Notes under the pieces: generated by a model
What the model was told of the DNA's origin: nothing
Seen by the model: only the letters and a program-made list of their open reading frames with translations
The model's database searches: none
Shown here: positions 15,826 through 23,260 of the stretch, piece after piece
Position numbering within the stretch: the stretch's first letter is position 1
How the letters are laid out: each line of letters opens with the position of its first letter
Made by a program: the position numbers and the translations under genes
DNA from: an uncultured Ruminococcus sp.
Lineage (GTDB): Bacteria; Bacillota; Clostridia; Oscillospirales; Acutalibacteraceae
Assembly: GCA_902803035.1 (NCBI GenBank)
Contig: CADCON010000091.1
Span: 1-30,738, forward strand
Direction: 5' to 3'
Length of the DNA: 30,738 bases

Positions 15826-16128
15826 ATGAAAAAAAGAAAAATCAAGTCCTATGACGACGGCTATTCCCGGTCCCGCGTGGTGCTGAAGGCAGCGGCCGCC
15901 GCTTCCGCGCTGCTGCTTTGCGGGAGCCTGTCGGCGTGCGGTGAACCGGAGCCGGACGAGGACCTGATGGGGGAGGAAATCTATCTTCCCTCGGTGTCGG
16001 AATCCGATCTTGCTTCGGAGGACGTGCTGACATTGGACGGGGAAGAGCGGTATGTTCCTGTGGCGGGAGAAATCTCCGGCGAGGATGATCAGGCAAAAAG
16101 GAATGCCGCGCTGTCGGACGGTGAATGA
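15826..16128 (+). CDS. Small lipoprotein 2 of the radical SAM cluster
   Basis: A 100-residue protein with AAGGAG upstream of its ATG. The N-terminus MKKRKIKSYDDGY repeats the R4-K5, Y9, G12, Y13 signature of the preceding gene. The hydrophobic segment (about 22-34) ends in the lipobox LSAC (C38). The mature part is highly acidic (EPEPDEDLMGEEIY) and repeats the C-terminal word LTLDG-x3-YVP of small lipoprotein 1. It is therefore a diverged paralogue of that protein. It lies 17 bases after it, in the same operon. The function is unknown; the shared ends with a variable middle are what one would expect of co-modified or co-recognised substrates. Confidence 0.8.
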   Translation: MKKRKIKSYDDGYSRSRVVLKAAAAASALLLCGSLSACGEPEPDEDLMGEEIYLPSVSESDLASEDVLTLDGEERYVPVAGEISGEDDQAKRNAALSDGE

Positions 16129-16162
16129 TGAATGGAATTTTACATACGAAAGGATCAATAAA

Positions 16163-16363
16163 ATGGAAACCAGAAGAATAGAAGAATATAAGGCGGGATA
16201 CCTTCATTGGCTGCAGCAGGCAATGAAGCGTATGGAGAATGCGGCTACGGAGGAAGAACGGGCGTTCATTCAAAAAGAAATTGACGAGCGCAAGGCTGCT
16301 TTTGAAGAGGAGAAGAAAAAGCTTGACCGTGAAAACTGTATTTGTGGTAACATGAGTTGTTGA
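16163..16363 (+). CDS. Small helical peptide with Cys-rich tail, candidate RiPP precursor
   Basis: A 66-residue peptide; AAAGGA precedes ATG 16163 by 8 bases. It begins METRRIEEYKAGY, matching at R4, R5, Y9, G12 and Y13 the signature of the two upstream lipoproteins, but it has no hydrophobic segment and no lipobox. Residues 14-57 form a charged, Glu/Lys-rich helix predicted from composition (LHWLQQAMKRMENA, IQKEIDERKAAFEEEKKKL). The end is NCICGNMSC with C59, C61 and C66, the only cysteines in the protein. It lies 19 bases before the radical SAM/SPASM gene. Leader plus short Cys-containing tail next to such an enzyme is the usual layout of a RiPP precursor and its maturase. This role is inference. 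Confidence 0.72.
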   Translation: METRRIEEYKAGYLHWLQQAMKRMENAATEEERAFIQKEIDERKAAFEEEKKKLDRENCICGNMSC

Positions 16364-16382
16364 CAGGAGCTGCGGTGGAAAT

Positions 16383-17471
16383 ATGAACATTTCACTCATT
16401 CTCACCAAGCAATGCAATCTCCGCTGCCGGTACTGCTTTGAAACGCATGAGAATGTCTTTATGAGCGGGGAAACCGCGCTTCGTGCCATTGACATGGCGG
16501 TGAGCGACGGGAGCCGATCTGTCGGTGTGTCCTTCTTCGGCGGTGAACCGCTGCTTTGCAAGCCGCTCATTTATCAATGCGTGGAATATTCCAAGCAGTT
16601 TCCCGGTGTGAAATTCAACTGGAACATGACCACCAACGGCCTGCTGCTCGACGAGGAATTTCTGCAATTTGCCTGTCAGGAGAAAATTGACGTCGCCATG
16701 TCGCACGACGGTCTGATGAGCCGCGTCAACCGGCTTGACCCTGGCGGGAAGGACTGTCTGAATCGGTTGGACGAAAAGCTGCGGCTGCAGCTGCGATACC
16801 GCCCCGGGGCGTTCATTATGGCGACGGTGACGCCGGAAACGGCCGGTATGGTTTACGATTCCATGAAGCATCTCACAGGAATGGGCGTCAGACGGTTCAA
16901 TCTTGCCATCGATGCCCGTCCGTGTGCCGGATGGGATGAAGACAGCATGGATCTGCTCTCTGAACAGCTTGGAATGCTCGGCAATTTTATCCTTGAAAAA
17001 TTTCGTGAGGGAGAGGACGTCTATTTCAACCCCTTTGAAGAAAAAATCCTCGCCATCACGAAGGACAGGCCCTGCCACGTTTGCCGGCTTGGCAAACGCA
17101 AGCCTTACATCGACTGGGACGGAGCGGTCTACCCCTGCATTCAGTTCGGCGGTGTGCCGGAATACCGCATGGGAAACGTCCGCGAGGGAATTGACGAGGG
17201 CAGGAGAGAGACAATTTATCAGAAAAGCCTACAGAAACCGTCCTTCTGTCAGGGCTGCGCCATGGAGAAGAGATGCGTCAATGACTGCGCCTGTCTGAAT
17301 TTCCAACAGAACGGCGACATGGCGCAGGTCAGCGGAGAACAGTGCGCGTGGCAGCGGATGCTCATTACGCGCGCCGATGAAATGGCGCGGAAAATGCTGG
17401 AGACCGACGAAAAGCACTTTGCGAGAAGATATATTTCACCAAAACATCCGTCCGGGACAAATCAAGGCTGA
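16383..17471 (+). CDS. Radical SAM/SPASM peptide-modifying enzyme
   Basis: A 362-residue cytosolic enzyme. The radical SAM cluster motif CNLRCRYC (C11, C15, C18) starts almost at the N-terminus, followed by FFGGEPLL (51-58, SAM binding). The C-terminal SPASM region carries C231, C234, C252, then CQGC-x5-C-x3-C (C289, C292, C298, C302), C304 and C321, enough for two auxiliary iron-sulfur clusters. SPASM enzymes of this type install thioether or carbon-carbon links in peptides, or mature sulfatases. No sulfatase with a C/S-x-P-x-R motif lies nearby, so a peptide or lipoprotein substrate is favoured. I see no RRE-type leader-binding domain before the radical SAM core. AGGAG precedes the ATG. It is last in the operon with three small genes. 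Confidence 0.92.
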   Translation: MNISLILTKQCNLRCRYCFETHENVFMSGETALRAIDMAVSDGSRSVGVSFFGGEPLLCKPLIYQCVEYSKQFPGVKFNWNMTTNGLLLDEEFLQFACQEKIDVAMSHDGLMSRVNRLDPGGKDCLNRLDEKLRLQLRYRPGAFIMATVTPETAGMVYDSMKHLTGMGVRRFNLAIDARPCAGWDEDSMDLLSEQLGMLGNFILEKFREGEDVYFNPFEEKILAITKDRPCHVCRLGKRKPYIDWDGAVYPCIQFGGVPEYRMGNVREGIDEGRRETIYQKSLQKPSFCQGCAMEKRCVNDCACLNFQQNGDMAQVSGEQCAWQRMLITRADEMARKMLETDEKHFARRYISPKHPSGTNQG

Positions 17472-17519
17472 TAATCGCTTGAAAAAGGCAAAAAAAGCGG
17501 TTGAAGCCTTGATTTTTGC
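17461..17519 (+). terminator. Terminator overlapping the end of the radical SAM gene
   Basis: A perfect 9-base-pair outer stem (ATCAAGGCT with AGCCTTGAT) encloses a second hairpin (AATCGCTT with AAGCGGTT) and is followed by TTTTTGC. The 5' arm includes the stop codon region. Confidence 0.7.
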
Positions 17520-17520
17520 A

Positions 17521-17549
17521 TTGCAATTTCAATTGGTTTCTGCTAGAAT
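17521..17549 (+). promoter_or_regulatory. Promoter of the LtaS-family gene
   Basis: TTGCAA at 17521-17526, 17-base spacer, TAGAAT at 17544-17549 with an upstream TGC (extended -10). It starts immediately after the preceding terminator. Confidence 0.6.
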
Positions 17550-17555
17550 ATTTAA

Positions 17556-17769
17556 GAATGAACGCTGGGAAAGCGGGCGGGGCTTCCGTCCGGTCACGTT
17601 TTACGCATGGAAGGACTGACCGAATGCTTTTTCAGCGTATTCCGATGGAAGATTCTTCCATCTGTAAAGGAGATGCGGCTGCTGATGATCTGAGAAGGGG
17701 TTCATGTGCTACGGAGTCTGACAAAGAATAATTGCTTTTGATTGAATAATTCACATAAGGTTGATGAAA
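17556..17769 (+). other. Long 5' leader with hairpin, no recognised element
   Basis: About 210 bases between the promoter and the LtaS-family start codon. It holds a GATGGAA/TTCCATC hairpin (17644-17662), a weaker GGGCGG/CCGTCC hairpin (17571-17590 region), and a purine-rich AAAGGAG that faces only a six-codon open frame. I do not recognise a riboswitch or a real gene in it. Confidence 0.4.
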
Positions 17770-19914
17770 ATGAAAAAATCCAGAAACAAAGAAATTGATA
17801 AGAATGAATACATAAGAGATCTGTTCGGTATCCTGTTATTGCCTTTGACGATGCTGTACATGGAGATACTGGCCAAGCTGAAGATATTCGGAAGCGTCTT
17901 TGACGATCAGTTCAAATATCTGTTGTTTCTCACGCTGGCCATCGGTTTTCTGTTGAGCCTGGTTGCCATGCTGCTGCGGGGAAAAGCGAGAAGGCGATTC
18001 ATCAAGGTGACGCTTGCCGTGCTGGCGGTCTGGTTCTCGTTTCATGTCATCTATCAGGGGAATTTCCAGACCTTTTTCTCCTGGCAGACGTTAGGACAGG
18101 CGAAGGACGTTACGGAATTCTGGCGTGAATCCATCGCCGCGACATTGAATGTATGGTACATGGTGGTTGCGTTCTTTGTGCCGCTGATCATTATGTGCGC
18201 GGCGGGAAGGTTCCTTGTCGATGACAGCGCGGAGCGAAGTGTTTCGTATGCCGGTATTGCATTTGTTGCTTTTATTGTGCTCTATTTCCCGATGCTGGTT
18301 GTCATCAACAAATCAAAGAATGACGAGGACAGCAGCACGCCCTATTACTATTATACCTATATTCAGAACGACCTTGAAACGACCTTCCGCTATTACGGCA
18401 TTATGAACACCACCCGTCTGGATATCAAGCAGCTTGTCTTCGGCGCGCCGATTGATGAGGTTGATATTGACGACCTGAACGGCGATGACGATCCTTCTTC
18501 TTCTGAAGGCAAGGATAAACAAAAGGACGGGAAGGATAAAGAGCAAAAGCCGAAGGAATACGGCTGGAATGTTATGGACATCGACTTTGACAAGGCGGAA
18601 AAATCAGCCAAGTCAAACCGTCTGAAAAACATGGACAAGTATTTCAAGTCTGTTCAGCCTACGCAGAAAAATAAATACACCGGAATGTTCAAGGGAAAGA
18701 ATCTCATTTTTATCACACTCGAAGGCTTCTCTGACAAGATCATCGATCCGGAATTTACCCCCACGCTTTACAAGATGTCGACCGAAGGCTTTGTGTTTAC
18801 CAATTTCTACAATTCCGTGTGGGGCGGCAGTACGGCAAGCGGCGAATATTCCAATATGACGGGCAATTTTTATACCACCGCCAACTGCCTGAAGGCCAGC
18901 GGCAGCACCTACCAGCCCTTTGCGCTCGGCAATCAGTTGAAAAAGCAGGGCTACAAAACGCTGGCTTATCACAACAATACATATACCTACTACGGCAGAG
19001 ACAAATCCCATCCCAATTTCGGCTACAAGTGGAAGGCTATCGGAAACGGGCTGAAGCTCAAGAGCAACTGCTGGCCGCGTTCCGATAAGGAAATGGCGGA
19101 AGCGACCGTCAACGACTTCATCGGTCTCGATGTTCCGTTCCACGCCTATTACATGAGCGTCAGCGGACACGCGAACTACACCTTCTCCGGCAATATGATG
19201 GCGACAAGGCATAAATCCGATCTTCCCGAACGTCTGAAGAGCTATCCTGAAGGCGTTCAGGCGTTCAATGCCTGTCAGTATGAGGTGGAGCTGATGCTTC
19301 AGGTTCTGGTGCAGGAACTGGAGGAAGCCGGCGAGCTGGAGGATACGGTCTTCGCGATGGAGGCGGATCATTATCCTTACGCGCTGAGCGACGGCGATCT
19401 TGCCAGGTTGTACGGACTGCCGAAGGCTAACATCCGCAGCAATTTTGACCTGTACCGCAACAGCTTCATTCTCTGGAGCGCGTCCATGAAAAAGCCGGTT
19501 GTAGTGGACAAGCCCTGCTCCACGATAGATATTCTGCCCACGCTCTCCAATCTCTTTGATCTGGAGTATGATTCCAGACTGATGATGGGAAGCGATATCA
19601 TGGCGGAGGGCGACCATTTCGCCCTGCTCAAGGTCAACGGATGGTCATGGATCAGTACACAGGGCGAATACAATGAAGCGTTGAGGCGCTTCACGCCCAG
19701 TGAAAATTGCACTCTTACGGACGATGAGCAGAAGGATTACATAACGCGCATGAACAAAGTGGTCAGGGCAAAGAAGACTTACTCCCTGCAGCTTCTCAAT
19801 GAGAATTACTACAAGCATATCTTCCAGTATGTCAGGAAGAGCAGCCCGACGACGACCACAGCAGAAGACACCACCGCGGAAACGACAAAGAGCAGCAAGA
19901 AAAAGGCCTCCTGA
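17770..19914 (+). CDS. LtaS-family membrane phosphoglycerol transferase / sulfatase-fold protein
   Basis: A protein of 714 residues with about five N-terminal transmembrane helices (within residues 15-180) and a large extracellular alkaline-phosphatase/sulfatase-fold domain. Lipoteichoic acid synthases of this family transfer glycerol-phosphate from phosphatidylglycerol. Catalytic motifs are visible: LIFITLEGFS with metal ligand E318, WGGSTASGEYS with T355 as the likely nucleophile, and EADHYPY with D533 and H534. The usual TSDxE context reads TASGE, a divergence. A charged low-complexity linker (about 236-265, rich in Lys, Asp and Ser) joins membrane and catalytic parts, and a Thr-rich tail ends the protein. 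ATG 17770 has AAGG 9 bases upstream; ATG 17764 is the alternative. Whether it makes LTA or another phosphoglycerol polymer cannot be told. Confidence 0.88.
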   Translation: MKKSRNKEIDKNEYIRDLFGILLLPLTMLYMEILAKLKIFGSVFDDQFKYLLFLTLAIGFLLSLVAMLLRGKARRRFIKVTLAVLAVWFSFHVIYQGNFQTFFSWQTLGQAKDVTEFWRESIAATLNVWYMVVAFFVPLIIMCAAGRFLVDDSAERSVSYAGIAFVAFIVLYFPMLVVINKSKNDEDSSTPYYYYTYIQNDLETTFRYYGIMNTTRLDIKQLVFGAPIDEVDIDDLNGDDDPSSSEGKDKQKDGKDKEQKPKEYGWNVMDIDFDKAEKSAKSNRLKNMDKYFKSVQPTQKNKYTGMFKGKNLIFITLEGFSDKIIDPEFTPTLYKMSTEGFVFTNFYNSVWGGSTASGEYSNMTGNFYTTANCLKASGSTYQPFALGNQLKKQGYKTLAYHNNTYTYYGRDKSHPNFGYKWKAIGNGLKLKSNCWPRSDKEMAEATVNDFIGLDVPFHAYYMSVSGHANYTFSGNMMATRHKSDLPERLKSYPEGVQAFNACQYEVELMLQVLVQELEEAGELEDTVFAMEADHYPYALSDGDLARLYGLPKANIRSNFDLYRNSFILWSASMKKPVVVDKPCSTIDILPTLSNLFDLEYDSRLMMGSDIMAEGDHFALLKVNGWSWISTQGEYNEALRRFTPSENCTLTDDEQKDYITRMNKVVRAKKTYSLQLLNENYYKHIFQYVRKSSPTTTTAEDTTAETTKSSKKKAS

Positions 19915-19932
19915 ATCCATGTTCATAAAGCC

Positions 19933-19975
19933 AACGCCGGAGAAGCGGCAGAACATCGCTTCCCCGGCGTTTTTG
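19933..19975 (+). terminator. Rho-independent terminator after the LtaS-family gene
   Basis: A 15-base-pair stem (AACGCCGGAGAAGCG with CGCTTCCCCGGCGTT, one mismatch) and a nine-base loop followed by a T run. Confidence 0.9.
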
Positions 19976-20024
19976 TCAGAAAAATCTATCTACCACCAAC
20001 GCAGGAAAATTCATCAAATAAATG

Positions 20025-20053
20025 TTGTGAAAACGGCGGGAATATGGTATAAT
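20025..20053 (+). promoter_or_regulatory. Promoter of the debranching enzyme gene
   Basis: TTGTGA at 20025-20030, 17-base spacer, perfect TATAAT at 20048-20053 with TGG before it (extended -10). Confidence 0.7.
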
Positions 20054-20092
20054 CTCATCAATAATTCCAAAGACAAGGACGGTAATGGAAAA

Positions 20093-22138
20093 ATGCATAC
20101 AAAATACACATTCGGAAGAAGCAACTGGCGCACCTTTGAGCAGGGCTATGAAAAGGAATGGCTTCTCACCAACGGGCTGGGCGGCTTTTCCTGCTGCACG
20201 GTCACGGGCGATACGGCGCGCATTCACACGGGCTATCTGATTGCTTCCCTCAGACCGCCTGTTGACAGGGTGAATGTCCTCTCGAAAATTCAGGAAAGAA
20301 TCATCTGCGGCGGCCGCAGCTTTGATCTTGCCTGTCAGGAGTATGTCGGGGACCGCACGGAAGGATTCCGCTATCTGGAGCAATTCAGGATGGATATCGT
20401 GCCGACCTATTGCTACCAGACGGACGAGATTTCAATTGAAAAGACCATCGCCATGGAACACGGCAAGAATACCGTCGCGGTCTGCTATACCGTCAGCGGC
20501 GCGGTTGAACCTGTCACCGTGGAGCTGACGCCGCTTTTTGCCATGCGTCCGATGGACAGGGTCAATTCCCCCGCCGACATCTCCCGGTTTCATTCGTCGG
20601 TATTCGGCAGGACGATGCTGGTGGGGCGAAGGGACGACAGCCGCTTCAACGCGAAATTCTATATCAGCGAGGGCGAATACGCGGATCGTTCGCTCAGACC
20701 CACCAGTATGGCGGCGCCCACTTTCATCGCGGAGGAGAACCAGCTTCTCGCCATCGACGCGAGAACCGGCTTCCGCGGGCTGGATTCGCAGTACACGCCC
20801 TACGACGCCGTAATCAGGGTGGCTCCCGGGGAGACGAAGAAATTCTATGTCATCTGCTCCACCGAGGACGAGAACATTACCGCCAGAAACGGATTTGAAA
20901 TCGTCAGGGCATATACCGACAGAATGTATGATCTCATCCGGCTCAATCCGGCAAGGGATATCTTCTCGGCTCACTTCACATGGGCGGCGGACGCCTTCAT
21001 TGTGGATCGGGCGTCTACCGGTCTGAAGACCATTATGGCGGGGTATCCGTGGTTTGCCGACTGGGGAAGGGACACCATGATCGCTCTCACCGGTCTGACC
21101 CTCTGTACCGGCCGGTATGACGACTGCGGGAAGATACTCAAATCCTTTGCGATGTATGAGAAAAACGGCCTGATACCGAATGTATTCCCGAATTCGGCGG
21201 ATGACGAGCCGATGTACAACACCATGGACGGCTCTCTGTGGTACTTCTACGCGGTGGAACGCTACCTGCATTATACGGGCAGGGAGGAAAATTTCGACTT
21301 TATCAGGAACGAGATTTTCCCTGTGCTCAAAAAGATTGTCTACGCCTACGAGAACGGCACGGATTTTTCCATAGGAATGGATTCGGACGGCCTGGTTCAC
21401 GGCGGCAGCGAAAAGGATCAGATCACATGGATGGACGTGCGCGTGGGCGATTGGGTGGTCACTCCCCGGCACGGCAAGCCGGTTGAGATCAATGCCCTGT
21501 GGTACAACGCCCTGAAGGTGATGGAAATGCTGTGCGGCAGGTTCGGCTTGGACGGAACCCATTACACCGTTCTCGCGGAGAAGGTGAAAGCCTCCTTTGT
21601 CCGGAAATTCTGGAATGAACGCGGCGGGTATCTCTATGACGTCGCGGACCCCTGCGAGGACAGAATACGCCCGAATCAGATTTACGCGGTGTCCCTGCCC
21701 TATACGATGCTCGACAGACAGAAGGAGCTGTCGGTAGTCAATACCGTCAGCCGACACCTGCTGACCGCGTACGGGCTGCGCTCGCTCTCGTACACCGACC
21801 CGGAATACAAGCCGCGTTATATCGGCAGGCTGATTGACCGCGACGCGGCCTATCACATGGGCACCAGCTGGGGCTTCCTGATGGGCGGCTATATTACCGC
21901 CTTCTGTAAGGTGCATGATCATTCCCCCTACGCGGTCAGACGCTGCAAGGAAATCTGTTCGCGTTTCCTCGATCATATGAACGACGGCTGCATTAACGGC
22001 GTGGCGGAGATATTCGACGGGGATTTCACCTGCACCTCCCGCGGCTGCTTTACGCAGGCGTGGAGCGTCGGCGAGCTTCTCAGGGCCTACACGGAGGACG
22101 TGCTTCCCTATCTGAAACGCACGCCGAATCTGGGCTGA
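20093..22138 (+). CDS. Glycogen debranching enzyme (amylo-alpha-1,6-glucosidase type)
   Basis: Hydrolyses alpha-1,6 branch points of glycogen or glycogen-derived limit dextrins; cytosolic. 681 residues. ATG 20093 is chosen because the open frame upstream overlaps the preceding gene and terminator and because family proteins begin with this type of sequence (EWLLTNGLGGFS at residues 21-32). The N-terminal beta domain is followed by the (alpha/alpha)6 barrel of the GDE_C type: GYPWFADWGRDTMIALTGL, TMDGSLWYFYAVERYL, DQITWMDVRVGDWVVTPRHGKPVEIN, and a final YHMGTSWGFLMGGYITAF. It is transcribed alone from a strong promoter. It implies intracellular glycogen storage; no other glycogen gene is adjacent. 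Confidence 0.93.
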   Translation: MHTKYTFGRSNWRTFEQGYEKEWLLTNGLGGFSCCTVTGDTARIHTGYLIASLRPPVDRVNVLSKIQERIICGGRSFDLACQEYVGDRTEGFRYLEQFRMDIVPTYCYQTDEISIEKTIAMEHGKNTVAVCYTVSGAVEPVTVELTPLFAMRPMDRVNSPADISRFHSSVFGRTMLVGRRDDSRFNAKFYISEGEYADRSLRPTSMAAPTFIAEENQLLAIDARTGFRGLDSQYTPYDAVIRVAPGETKKFYVICSTEDENITARNGFEIVRAYTDRMYDLIRLNPARDIFSAHFTWAADAFIVDRASTGLKTIMAGYPWFADWGRDTMIALTGLTLCTGRYDDCGKILKSFAMYEKNGLIPNVFPNSADDEPMYNTMDGSLWYFYAVERYLHYTGREENFDFIRNEIFPVLKKIVYAYENGTDFSIGMDSDGLVHGGSEKDQITWMDVRVGDWVVTPRHGKPVEINALWYNALKVMEMLCGRFGLDGTHYTVLAEKVKASFVRKFWNERGGYLYDVADPCEDRIRPNQIYAVSLPYTMLDRQKELSVVNTVSRHLLTAYGLRSLSYTDPEYKPRYIGRLIDRDAAYHMGTSWGFLMGGYITAFCKVHDHSPYAVRRCKEICSRFLDHMNDGCINGVAEIFDGDFTCTSRGCFTQAWSVGELLRAYTEDVLPYLKRTPNLG

Positions 22139-22204
22139 GAAAGGCGAATGCGGGAATTCTCTCTGGCAATGCGGCTTTATAATCAGGAGTGGAAGAAAAA
22201 ACAC

Positions 22205-22233
22205 TTTACAAATCCATCGTTTTGATATATAAT
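22205..22233 (+). promoter_or_regulatory. Promoter of metA
   Basis: TTTACA at 22205-22210, 17-base spacer, perfect TATAAT at 22228-22233. The implied leader is only about 25 bases, too short for a SAM riboswitch or T-box. Confidence 0.7.
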
Positions 22234-22265
22234 ATTACCCACTATCTGAACGGAAGTGACAGCAT

Positions 22266-23195
22266 ATGCCAATTAAGATTATCGACGAACTGCCGGCAAG
22301 AAAGACGCTGGAGAGCGAAAACATTTTCGTTATGACCGAGGAAAGGGCGACAATGCAGGATATTCGCCCGCTCAGGATTGTACTCCTTAATCTGATGCCG
22401 ACAAAAATAGAAACCGAAACGCAGTTTCTGCGGCTTCTGAGCAATTCGCCGCTTCAGGTGGAGGTGGATCTTCTTCAGACCGCGTCGCATGAGGCGAAGA
22501 ATACCCCTACCCGCCATCTTCTGGATTTTTACAAGACCTTCGATGATATCAGGGAGAACCGCTACGACGGCATGATCATTACCGGCGCGCCCGTGGAGAA
22601 GCTGCCCTTTGAAGAAGTGGATTACTGGGAGGAGCTTTGCCGGATCATGGACTGGAGCAAGCGGAATGTCTACTCCACGATGCATATCTGCTGGGGAGCG
22701 CAGGCGGGAATGTACCACCATTTCGGCATTGACAAGACCACGCTGCCCCAGAAGCTTTCGGGCGTTTACCGCCACAGGGTGACCGCTCCGCTTCATCCGC
22801 TGGTCAGGGGCTTCAATGATTTCTACTGGGGCCCGCATTCCAGAAACACCGAGGTGTCCCGCGATGATATTGAAAGCCGGAGCGAGCTGATTATTCTCGC
22901 TACGTCCAAGGACGCGGGCGTGTCGCTGGTCGGTCACAAGAACGGCCGGCAGTTCTTCTCCTTCGGTCATCTGGAATACGACCGCCAGACGCTGGCCAAT
23001 GAGTATTTCCGCGACCTGAACCGCGGACTGAACCCGGAAATTCCCTGCAATTATTTCCCCAATGACGACGTCTGCGCGATTCCGAATCACTCGTGGAGGG
23101 CGCACGCGAATCTGCTTTTCGGCAACTGGCTGAATTATTATGTCTACCAGCAGACGCCCTATAATCTGGCGGATCTCAGCGAGATTGACCATTAA
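22266..23195 (+). CDS. metA: Homoserine O-acyltransferase, probably acetyl-CoA specific
   Basis: Activates homoserine for methionine synthesis. 309 residues, normal for MetA. The catalytic triad is complete: C142 in HICWGAQAG, H235 in FFSFGHLEYD and E237. The residue known to set acyl-donor choice is E111 (GAPVEKL); Glu there gives acetyl-CoA use and Gly gives succinyl-CoA use in characterised MetA enzymes. O-acetylhomoserine is therefore the expected product, despite the common name homoserine O-succinyltransferase. GGAAG precedes the ATG. The next gene, leuB, follows 65 bases later without a terminator, so the two may be cotranscribed. Confidence 0.95.
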   Translation: MPIKIIDELPARKTLESENIFVMTEERATMQDIRPLRIVLLNLMPTKIETETQFLRLLSNSPLQVEVDLLQTASHEAKNTPTRHLLDFYKTFDDIRENRYDGMIITGAPVEKLPFEEVDYWEELCRIMDWSKRNVYSTMHICWGAQAGMYHHFGIDKTTLPQKLSGVYRHRVTAPLHPLVRGFNDFYWGPHSRNTEVSRDDIESRSELIILATSKDAGVSLVGHKNGRQFFSFGHLEYDRQTLANEYFRDLNRGLNPEIPCNYFPNDDVCAIPNHSWRAHANLLFGNWLNYYVYQQTPYNLADLSEIDH

Positions 23196-23260
23196 CGCGG
23201 GAGATACTGCCGAATTTTAACACAATAAATATTTTCACATCGAGCAAAGGAATGAATCAT

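Noticed and set aside
16052..16162. N-terminal extension of the Cys-tailed peptide to an upstream start
   Set aside because: It would overlap the preceding lipoprotein gene; ATG 16163 has its own ribosome binding site and puts the shared signature in register.
17516..17731. A 71-codon frame in the leader of the LtaS-family gene
   Set aside because: It starts inside the promoter spacer, has no ribosome binding site and no protein-like pattern.
20432..22204. A 590-codon minus-strand frame opposite the debranching enzyme gene
   Set aside because: Same antisense artefact; the plus-strand frame has clear enzyme motifs.
22234..22265. SAM riboswitch or T-box before metA
   Set aside because: The leader is only about 25-30 bases, too short for either element.
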